Of a stretch of DNA of 64,000 bases, positions 17,602 to 24,562 are shown piece by piece (position 1 is the stretch's first letter; every line of letters begins with the position of its first letter). Origin of the DNA: an uncultured Synechococcus sp. (lineage in GTDB: Bacteria > Cyanobacteriota > Cyanobacteriia > PCC-6307 > Cyanobiaceae); assembly GCA_903855705.1 (NCBI GenBank), contig CAINZT010000129.1, forward strand, positions 1 to 64,000, in the 5' to 3' direction. A program made the position numbers and the translations under genes. The notes beneath the pieces are model-generated. The model did no database searches. It was given only the letters and a program-made list of their open reading frames with translations, and had not been told where the DNA came from.

Positions 17602-19620
17602 TCAGGCTCCGGTGTTGAAGTCATAGCTGGTGGCAGGAATCAGCTTCCAGCCGCCCTGGCCATCGAGTTCCAGCACGGTGTCGTGGAAGCCGCGCAGGGT
17701 GGGACGGTGACCGACGCTGACGAAGGCCATCTCCCGTTGGGCCAGCAGGTTGTAGAGGTGTTTCTCGGTGGCCACATCGAGGGCGCTGGTGGCCTCATCG
17801 AGCACCACAAATCTTGGCGAATTCAGCAGCAGGCGGGCAAAGGCCAGGCGTTGCTGTTCTCCGAGGGAAAGCAGCCGGGGCCAATCCTGCTTGATGTCGA
17901 GGTCGGGATAGCGGTGCACCAATTCGGGCAATCTCACTTCTTCGAGCACATGGCGCAGCTGGCCATCACTGAAGAGCTCTGTGCTCTGGGGATAGCAGAG
18001 CTGCTCCCGCAGGCTGCCAAGCAGCATGTAGGGCTTCTGGGGAATGAACATCAGCTCGCCCACGGGTGGCCGGTGCACCCGGCCGGCGCCGGCGGGCCAG
18101 AGGCCACTGACCAGGCGCAGGAAGGAGGTTTTGCCGCAGCCGGAGGGACCGACCACCAGCAGGCGCTGGCTGGGGGCCACCTCCAGGCTGAGGTCGTGGA
18201 TCAGCCGGCGGCTGCTGCGCGGCGGGATCAGATCCACATGGCTCACGAGGATCGAATCGGGCGATGAATCGCCTAAGGCCGCTTCCGAGGACAGGGCGGG
18301 CTGGCCCTTCTCGGCGATCGACTGGGCCAAAATCTCGCTGCTGATCGATTCCACCTTGCCCTGGAATCCCTCCAGACGGCTGATCGAAGCGGAGAAGGCC
18401 GCCAGGCGATCAATATTGTTGACAATATAGCTAACCGAGAACAATACCTGGGAAAAAGCTATACTGGCCTGTCCAAACACGCCAAAATCAACCTGCTTGG
18501 CAAAGTAGATCGGGGCAATCACCAACCAGGGCAAGAAGCGCGAGAAATAATCGTAGGAGCGCTGGATAACCTCAATCAATGCCTCCCAGATAATCAGCTT
18601 GTTGTAGTTCTGAATCACGCCGCCAAGGCGCCTTGTGCCCTCCTTCTGCTCCTGTTGCTCGCCGCGGTAGAAGGCAATCGACTCGGCGTTATCACGGATG
18701 TGCACCAGGCCGTAGCGAAAATCCGCCTCAAGCTTCAGCTGCTGGTAATTGAGATTAACCAGTTTGCGGCTGGCAAAAATGATCAAGCTAGTGCCCACAA
18801 CCGAATAGGCCAATAGCCAGAGAGCCAAGGTTGCGTTGATACTCCAAAGCACAATAATGAAGCTGAAAAAAGTAAGGAGCGCCGCGATTATTTCAACAGT
18901 AACGCTCAGGCTCGTGGCCGTAAAGCTTGCCGCATCCTGGGAGATTCGCTGGTCGGGGTTATCGATTTCCTCAACGCTTTCATCATTGGGATTAAGAACG
19001 TAATAGGCACGATTTGTCAGATAACGCCCCAACATTCTTTCGCTTAACCACTCGCGCCACATCAACCCCAGCTTGGGGATTAGGTAACTCTGTAGGGCCC
19101 TTATCGGCAAGGCCAGGACCAGGCAAAAGGCGTAGACCGCAACGATCTTCCAGAAGTCCTCGGCCTTATAGGCAACCAGGGCATTCTCGATGTTCCGGGC
19201 GACAAAACTGATGCCCACATTGATGCCATTGATCACCAGGATCAGCAGGGTGATCACCCCCAGCAACAGCCAGGGCAACCAGCGTCCCTGGCGCAATTTG
19301 GCGCGCAAGGCCCAGAAACAGGCCAACCCGGCGCCAAAGAGCACCATCACAACCTTGCCCCAGGGCCCCGCCCAGATCGACGCCACCTGTTCGCGCACCC
19401 CTGGCACGAAACGATGCTGCAACTCCGGGATCCAGGCGCTGCTGGCTGCGATTGCTGCGGTCAGCAGCAGCAGGGTTAGGCCCACCACCACGGCAATCAG
19501 CGCCACCACCAACACCAGGAACTGGCCGGAGCTGGCGCCGTTGTCCAACGGCAGGAAGTAGGGCTGGGCCAGGCGCTGCAGCTTGCCGAGCTGGCTGCGG
19601 AAGGCCTTCAGGGGACTCAT
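17602..19620 (-). CDS. ABC transporter, fused permease/ATPase (ABC_membrane_2 type)
   Basis: A 672-residue half-transporter of the SbmA/YddA/ABCD-like family. The ATG at 19620 (MSPLKAFRSQLGKLQRLAQPYF) fits the family better than the longer ORF start. About six transmembrane segments lie in residues 40-330, then the EEIDNPDQRI 'EAA-like' loop. The nucleotide-binding domain has Walker A VGPSGCGKTS, Q-loop FIPQKPYM, signature LSLGEQQRLAFARLLL and Walker B FVVLDEATSALD. The substrate cannot be deduced. The membrane part (about 18400-19050) is clearly lower in GC than the ATPase part. Confidence 0.9.
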   Translation of the reverse strand: MSPLKAFRSQLGKLQRLAQPYFLPLDNGASSGQFLVLVVALIAVVVGLTLLLLTAAIAASSAWIPELQHRFVPGVREQVASIWAGPWGKVVMVLFGAGLACFWALRAKLRQGRWLPWLLLGVITLLILVINGINVGISFVARNIENALVAYKAEDFWKIVAVYAFCLVLALPIRALQSYLIPKLGLMWREWLSERMLGRYLTNRAYYVLNPNDESVEEIDNPDQRISQDAASFTATSLSVTVEIIAALLTFFSFIIVLWSINATLALWLLAYSVVGTSLIIFASRKLVNLNYQQLKLEADFRYGLVHIRDNAESIAFYRGEQQEQKEGTRRLGGVIQNYNKLIIWEALIEVIQRSYDYFSRFLPWLVIAPIYFAKQVDFGVFGQASIAFSQVLFSVSYIVNNIDRLAAFSASISRLEGFQGKVESISSEILAQSIAEKGQPALSSEAALGDSSPDSILVSHVDLIPPRSSRRLIHDLSLEVAPSQRLLVVGPSGCGKTSFLRLVSGLWPAGAGRVHRPPVGELMFIPQKPYMLLGSLREQLCYPQSTELFSDGQLRHVLEEVRLPELVHRYPDLDIKQDWPRLLSLGEQQRLAFARLLLNSPRFVVLDEATSALDVATEKHLYNLLAQREMAFVSVGHRPTLRGFHDTVLELDGQGGWKLIPATSYDFNTGA

Positions 19621-19687
19621 GACGACACTCAAGTGGGGCCATTCTCGCCGCTGGGGCGCCCGGGGCGCTGGCTGGCCGAGGGATCGC

Positions 19688-20035
19688 TCACCCCGGCGGC
19701 CATTGCAGCGGCCGGCCACCGATCACATGCACATGCAGATGGAACACCGTCTGGCCCGCCTCGGCGCCGCTGTTGATCACCGTGCGCCAGGCCGTGAGAC
19801 CCTCCTGGCGCGCCACCTGGGCGGCCACCAGCAACAGGTGGCCGAGCAGGGGCCCGTCGGCGGCGCTGGCGTCGGCCAGGTTCACCAGGGGCTGGCGCGG
19901 AATCACCAGGAGGTGCACCGGGGCCTGGGGCTGGACATCACGGAAGGCGATGCAGAGGTCGTCGCTATGGACCTGATCCGAGGGGATCTCACCGCGCAGG
20001 ATGCGGCCAAAAATCGTGTCAGCGGGCTGGTCCAT
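19688..20035 (-). CDS. HIT family nucleotide-binding protein (HinT-like)
   Basis: A 115-residue protein. The start MDQPADTIFGRILRGEIPSD is chosen from the family; the track ORF extends far upstream on the shadow of yifB. It has the ADTIFG.I..GEIPS opening and the histidine triad FHLHVHVIGG near the C-terminus. HinT-type enzymes hydrolyse purine nucleoside phosphoramidates and aminoacyl-AMP. Confidence 0.93.
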   Translation of the reverse strand: MDQPADTIFGRILRGEIPSDQVHSDDLCIAFRDVQPQAPVHLLVIPRQPLVNLADASAADGPLLGHLLLVAAQVARQEGLTAWRTVINSGAEAGQTVFHLHVHVIGGRPLQWPPG

Positions 20036-20132
20036 GGCGGCGGGGAAGGGACTGGCAAGGGCGGGGATGCCTCCCAGTCGGCAGGCCCGGAACGGCGGTG
20101 GCACTGGTGAGTGAAACCCTGCCCCTGGCTCG

Positions 20133-21830
20133 ATGTTGGCACGTTGCAGCGGCGCGGCCCTAGTGGGTCTTGATGCGGTGGAAGTGGCCGTGGAGGTGGA
20201 CATCACCCCGGGCTTACCGGGCGTGCTGATGGTGGGGCTGGCCGATGCGGCGGTGCAGGAATCGCGGGAGCGGGTGCGCTCGGCCCTGCGCAACAGCGGC
20301 CTGCGCATGCCCCTCACCCGGGTGGTGGTCAACCTGGCCCCAGCGGATGTGCGCAAGGAGGGGCCAGCCTTCGATCTGCCGATCGCCCTGGCCCTGTTGC
20401 TGGCCAGCGGCCAGCTCGATCCCGGCCGGCTGGCGGGGGTCTGGGCGGCGGGGGAGCTGGGCCTTGATGGTCGGCTGCGGCCCGTGCGCGGCGCCCTGGC
20501 CCTGGCCCTGGCGGCCCAGAAGGCGGGGGCCCGGGCCCTGGTCGTGCCCCAGGCCAATGGAGCCGAGGCTGCCCTGGTGGAGGGATTGACCGTCTGGCCG
20601 GCGGCCAGCCTCGGCCAAGTGCTGGAGCTCCTCGCCGATCCAGAGCGGGCCAGCCTCCCCAGCCCCGCGGCCCCCGAGCCACCAGCCCAGGAGCTGGACC
20701 TGGCCGATGTGCGGGGCCAGCCCCATGGCCGCCGCGCCCTGGAGATCGCCGCGGCCGGAGGCCACCACCTGCTGCTGGTGGGGCCCCCGGGCAGCGGCAA
20801 GACGATGCTGGCCAGGCGCCTGCCAGGACTGTTGCCGCCCCTGCAGCGGCAGGAAGCCCTGGAGCTAGGCCAGCTCTATTCAGTGGCGGGCCTGCTCGGC
20901 AGCCAGGGACACCTGCCCAGGCAGCGGCCCTTCCGGGCGCCCCACCACGGCTGCTCGGGCCCAGCCCTAATCGGCGGCGGAACGATCCCGCGGCCGGGCG
21001 ATCTGGCCCTGGCCCACCACGGTGTGCTGTTCCTCGATGAACTGGCCGAATTTCGCGGCGACGTGCTCAACCAGCTGCGCCAGCCCCTCGAAGAAGGGGA
21101 AGTGTGGATCAGCCGCACCCGGGCGCGGCTGCGCTTTCCCTGCGCCGTGACCCTGGTGGCCGCCACCAACCCCTGCCCCTGCGGCTGGTATGGCGACCCG
21201 GAGCGGGCCTGCGTCTGCGGCGAGGCCCGGCGCCAGCGCTACTGGGGCAAGCTCAGCGGCCCCCTACTCGATCGCCTCGATCTGCAGGTGATCCTGCGCC
21301 GGCCCCCTATCCAGGAGCTGGGTCCCGATCGCCAGTGCGGCAACCAGCCACCGGAGCGCCTCGGACCGAAGGCCCAAGCGACGCCCCAGCCCCCAGAGGG
21401 GAGCAGATCAACTCCGGGGCCGGGCCCCGGCAAGCACAACCCTGGCGGCCAGTCCGGCCCCAGCCACCCCCTAGGGCCTGGATCGGGAAGGGGCCTCGAA
21501 TCACCTAGCCCGCCAGGATCCACGGCCCAAGTGGCCATACGGGTCCTGCAGGCCCGCCAGCGCATGGCGGAGCGCAACCCCCGCGGCTGCGCCAACAGCC
21601 GCCTGAGCTCCCGGGACCTAGCTGATTGCGGCCACTTTGAAGCCGAAGCCCTGCAGCTCTGGCGCTCGGCCCTGCAGCACCGAGCCCTGAGTGCCCGGGC
21701 CGGCGAACGGGTGCTGCGCGTGGCCCGCACCATTGCCGACCTGGCTGGGGAGACCAGGGTGGATGGCCAGGCGATCGCCGAGGCCCTCACCTACCGCAGT
21801 TTCGACCGCGAGAGTCAATCCCCGTCCTAG
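20133..21830 (+). CDS. YifB/ComM family Mg-chelatase-like AAA+ ATPase
   Basis: A 565-residue protein. The N-terminal domain is typical (EVDITPGLPGVLMVGLADAAVQESRERVRSAL, NLAPADVRKEGPAFDLPIALALL). The AAA+ core has Walker A VGPPGSGKTMLARRLPG, Walker B VLFLDELAEF and NPCPCGWYGD. The C-terminal part contains NSRLSSRDL and VARTIADLAG. ComM is a hexameric helicase promoting branch migration during natural transformation. A Pro/Gly/Gln-rich insert of about 70 residues (about 395-465) interrupts the region where homologues have a short linker. Confidence 0.92.
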   Translation: MLARCSGAALVGLDAVEVAVEVDITPGLPGVLMVGLADAAVQESRERVRSALRNSGLRMPLTRVVVNLAPADVRKEGPAFDLPIALALLLASGQLDPGRLAGVWAAGELGLDGRLRPVRGALALALAAQKAGARALVVPQANGAEAALVEGLTVWPAASLGQVLELLADPERASLPSPAAPEPPAQELDLADVRGQPHGRRALEIAAAGGHHLLLVGPPGSGKTMLARRLPGLLPPLQRQEALELGQLYSVAGLLGSQGHLPRQRPFRAPHHGCSGPALIGGGTIPRPGDLALAHHGVLFLDELAEFRGDVLNQLRQPLEEGEVWISRTRARLRFPCAVTLVAATNPCPCGWYGDPERACVCGEARRQRYWGKLSGPLLDRLDLQVILRRPPIQELGPDRQCGNQPPERLGPKAQATPQPPEGSRSTPGPGPGKHNPGGQSGPSHPLGPGSGRGLESPSPPGSTAQVAIRVLQARQRMAERNPRGCANSRLSSRDLADCGHFEAEALQLWRSALQHRALSARAGERVLRVARTIADLAGETRVDGQAIAEALTYRSFDRESQSPS

Positions 21831-21848
21831 GGGAGGTAGCAGCGAGCC

Positions 21849-21992
21849 CTAACGGCCATGGCGAGCCCTCTCACCGGTGTAGGGCTGGACGCCGATCGCC
21901 GGGGGTTGGTGCCGGTCTTCCCTGGGGTTGCCGAAGGCATGGGCCAGGGAGTCACCAAACCAGTGCCCGAATCGGGCCATGAGGCGGACCAT
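21849..21992 (-). CDS. Small hypothetical protein (47 residues)
   Basis: An ORF of 47 residues starting MVRLMARFGHWFGDSL and ending with a PPAIGVQPY motif and a basic tail. GGAG lies nine bases before the ATG. I associate the 'PPxIGVQPY' ending with small conserved cyanobacterial proteins, but this is recollection, not a search. It lies downstream of rpsU on the same strand. Function is unknown; a spurious ORF remains possible. Confidence 0.45.
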   Translation of the reverse strand: MVRLMARFGHWFGDSLAHAFGNPREDRHQPPAIGVQPYTGERARHGR

Positions 21993-22014
21993 GGGACCAG
22001 CTCCAAACAGAACT

Positions 22015-22040
22015 GGCCCCAGTCTTGGAAGACTGGGGCC
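22015..22040. repeat. Perfect 12-bp inverted repeat (hairpin)
   Basis: GGCCCCAGTCTT and AAGACTGGGGCC are separated by two bases. It sits between rpsU and the small ORF at 21849-21992, both on the minus strand. There is no clean T-run, so it could be a weak terminator of rpsU, an RNA-stability hairpin or a protein-binding site. The rest of 22041-22215 holds nothing recognisable. Confidence 0.7.
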
Positions 22041-22215
22041 CCCTGCCAACAGGTAGAAGCACGGATTCAGCGAACCAACCTGCCCCCCCTGGGATCAGGG
22101 ACTTGATTCATCAACCAACCAGGCCTAAGCCAGGGAAACCAGTCGACACAAACAGGCTGATAGCAGCAAGACTCCGCCTATCTGCATGGTCCTGGTCAGC
22201 GGCACTAAAAGGCGA

Positions 22216-22386
22216 TCAGCGGCGACGGCGGCGCTGTTGGGCCTTGCGCTTGTACTTCTCGGTGGGCGTTTCGTGGTGACGCAGGCGCTTGAGGTCAGCG
22301 AAGATGCCTGCCTTGGAGACCTGGCGCTTGAACCGGCGCAGGGCCGATTCGATGCCTTCGTTTTCGCCGACGGTGACCTGGGTCAT
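22216..22386 (-). CDS. rpsU: 30S ribosomal protein S21
   Basis: A 56-residue protein read on the minus strand: [20 protein letters not shown], then [20 protein letters not shown], ending in QQRRRRR. It matches bS21, a small late-assembling protein of the 30S subunit near the anti-Shine-Dalgarno region. It is missing from the supplied ORF track because of its size. Confidence 0.95.
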   Translation of the reverse strand: MTQVTVGENEGIESALRRFKRQVSKAGIFADLKRLRHHETPTEKYKRKAQQRRRRR

Positions 22387-22486
22387 GAAGCGCTTTGGTG
22401 CTCAGCAGTGGATTGATCGTAGCAAGTGCCCCTGCGGGCTTCCCTGAACAGGACCTAGCCCCCGGCGGACCGACGTTGGCGCCGGA

Positions 22487-23686
22487 TCAATGCAAGCTGC
22501 CGGCCGGCGCCGGACCGACGGGCGGCAGGGCAGGCAGGTTGGGGGCGACAGCCAGGGGCGCGCCAGCCGTTGGCTTGGGCGCCGCGGCCACCGGCTTGGC
22601 GGGCTTGATGGGTTCTAGGGCATTGGCGGGTTCCACAGCCTTGAAGGCTGTTAAGGCTTTGGTGGCCGTAGGAGCATTGGTTGTTGCAACAGCCTTGGTT
22701 GCTGCAACAGCCTTGGTTGCCGCAACAGCCTTGGTTGCCGCAACAGCCTTGGGGCTCGCAACCTCGTTGGTGGTTGTAACGGACTTTGCCGGGTCCCCAG
22801 CCTTGGCGGACCCGGTTGGCTTGGCGACTGCCACAGGCTTGGAGTTCATTGTCCCTGGGCTGGGCGCCAGGCTTTGGCTGGACCGAGCCCCTTGAGCCGG
22901 AACGGCTCCCTGGCTGGGAACTGAGCCTGAGCTCGGCACCGATCCTGGGCTCGGAACAGCCGCCGACCCTGGGGCCGGCTTGCCCCCAGACGGGGCTGGC
23001 TGCTCGCCCGAAAGGGCCTGGGGCTTGCTGGCTCCCTTCTCCGCGGGGGCCTTGGGGTCCAGCGGGATCTTGGCCGCCGGCACAGCGGGCTCAGCCGTTG
23101 GGCTGGTGGCGGTGGCCGCCCCGGGCCAGCTATCGCGATAGACATAGACATGGCCCAGGGCCCGGTTGCCGAAGATGCGGCGCATCACCCGCCAGCCAGG
23201 CTCGGCCACCAGCTGCAAGAAGCCATTGCCCGGGCCGCCCGTGCGCGCCACCACCATCTCCGGGCCGGCATCGGCGCGGGTCGGCTGGGCCATCAGCAGG
23301 ATTTCCGCCGAGTCCTTCACGACGCTGAGGCGATAGACCGTGCCCAGGTCGGCCGTGCCGATCCGCAGGGAATAGCCGTTGCCATCAATGAAGCGGTTGC
23401 AGATGCCGGTGAAATCGAAGCTGGCCAGCAGGGGATCCACCACCGCCGGCCGGCTGCCCGACACCGCATAGCAGGGGCGCTGGGCGCTGCGCTGCTCATA
23501 GATGTTGAGCTGGGCGCGGCTGCCATCGCCAATCGGTGCCGCCACGATGATGAACTTGCCCTGGTCCACCTCCTGGGTGCTGAACATCGAAGCCTGGGCG
23601 CGGGCCTGGGGCGCCATGGCCCACCCGGCCGCCGTCAGGCCGACCAGCGAAAACAAAACAGCCAGGGGACGGACCAGGCGCGTCAT
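22487..23686 (-). CDS. DUF3747 secreted protein with repeat-rich C-terminus
   Basis: A 399-residue protein starting MTRLVRPLAVLF with a signal peptide ending ARAQA. Residues about 33-175 form the cyanobacterial DUF3747 domain (STQEVDQGKFIIVAAPIG, RAQLNIYEQ, CYAVSG, FDFTGICNRFIDGNGYSLRIG, DLGTVYRLSV). The C-terminal half is Pro/Ala/Ser-rich and contains a peptide minisatellite of about four VAATKA units followed by decayed versions. Probable location is periplasm or cell surface; function is unknown. Confidence 0.8.
   Translation of the reverse strand: MTRLVRPLAVLFSLVGLTAAGWAMAPQARAQASMFSTQEVDQGKFIIVAAPIGDGSRAQLNIYEQRSAQRPCYAVSGSRPAVVDPLLASFDFTGICNRFIDGNGYSLRIGTADLGTVYRLSVVKDSAEILLMAQPTRADAGPEMVVARTGGPGNGFLQLVAEPGWRVMRRIFGNRALGHVYVYRDSWPGAATATSPTAEPAVPAAKIPLDPKAPAEKGASKPQALSGEQPAPSGGKPAPGSAAVPSPGSVPSSGSVPSQGAVPAQGARSSQSLAPSPGTMNSKPVAVAKPTGSAKAGDPAKSVTTTNEVASPKAVAATKAVAATKAVAATKAVATTNAPTATKALTAFKAVEPANALEPIKPAKPVAAAPKPTAGAPLAVAPNLPALPPVGPAPAGSLH
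22680..22752. repeat. 18-bp coding minisatellite
   Basis: About four consecutive copies of an 18-base unit close to GTTGCCGCAACAGCCTTG (plus strand), encoding VAATKA on the minus strand inside the DUF3747 protein gene. Flanking units are decayed. Confidence 0.8.
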
Positions 23687-23744
23687 GGTCAGAGTTCGGG
23701 CTAAGGGGAAATCGTAGAAGTGCCCCGTCAACAAACCAGGGCGA

Positions 23745-23942
23745 TCAGGCCGGCTTATTGATGCGGATTGCCACCAGTAAGGCCACCAGGGTGCCAGGGA
23801 TCGAAGCGCCCAGGATCCAGCGGGTGGCGGTGACGCCCAGGTCGGGGTCCCCGTAGGCGAGTTCAAAGACGGAGCCTGTGGCGGCAATGCCCAGCACACA
23901 AGCCAGGGCCAGAAACAGGCCCGCCAGGGGTTTCATCGGCAT
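23745..23942 (-). CDS. Small two-helix membrane protein
   Basis: A 65-residue protein (or 63 from the second Met at 23936) with two hydrophobic helices, about residues 5-27 and 42-60, and a short polar loop (YGDPDLGVTATRW). No family is recognised with confidence. The topology and its position upstream of the DUF3747 gene on the same strand suggest a real gene. Confidence 0.6.
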   Translation of the reverse strand: MPMKPLAGLFLALACVLGIAATGSVFELAYGDPDLGVTATRWILGASIPGTLVALLVAIRINKPA

Positions 23943-23956
23943 GGGAATTCAGGTCT

Positions 23957-24562
23957 TCAGAGAAGGGAGCGGACATGGGCCCGATCAAAGCCCTTTTCTT
24001 TGAGGCCTTCCTCCAGGCCCGCCCCATCGCTGACCCGATCGACGAACAGCACGCCGTTGAGATGGTCCATTTCGTGCTGGATGCAACGGGCAAGCAGGCC
24101 GTCGGCCTTGAGCCGGCGGCTACGGCCCATCTCGCAGCGATAGCTCACCTCAACCACGCTCGGTCGCACCACATCGAGATACACCCCGGGAATGCTGAGG
24201 CAGCCCTCTTCGTAGGTGCAGATCGAGCCCCCTTCCGCCGTGATTTCGGGGTTGATCAGCACCATGGGCGGGGTGGCTGGATTCTCCAGATCCAGGTCGA
24301 TCACCAGCAGTTGCTGATGGACGCCCACCTGGGGAGCTGCCAGGCCGATGCCCTTGGCCGCATACATGCTGAGCAACATCTGGCGGGCCAGCTCCCGCAC
24401 CGATTCGTCCACCTTGCCGATCCGCTTGGCCGGCGTGCGCAGCACCTCATCGCCCAGGGTGTGGATCGCCATCGGCGGGGTCTCGAGGGGCTCCTTGGAG
24501 ACATGCACCCCCTTGCTCGACTGCTCCGCCGAACGCGCCAACCTGGCGAAGCTGCTGGCCAA
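23957..24562 (-). CDS. def: Peptide deformylase
   Basis: A 201-residue metalloenzyme that removes the N-terminal formyl group from nascent proteins. The three motifs are present: GIGLAAPQVG, EEGCLSIPG and QHEMDHLNG, supplying the metal ligands Cys, His, His and the catalytic Glu. The picocyanobacterial N-terminal extension (MASSFARLARSAEQ) implies a TTG start at 24562; an internal ATG (AIHTLGDEVLR) would give a shorter enzyme. The start overlaps the start of the divergent S9 peptidase ORF. Confidence 0.95.
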   Translation of the reverse strand: MASSFARLARSAEQSSKGVHVSKEPLETPPMAIHTLGDEVLRTPAKRIGKVDESVRELARQMLLSMYAAKGIGLAAPQVGVHQQLLVIDLDLENPATPPMVLINPEITAEGGSICTYEEGCLSIPGVYLDVVRPSVVEVSYRCEMGRSRRLKADGLLARCIQHEMDHLNGVLFVDRVSDGAGLEEGLKEKGFDRAHVRSLL

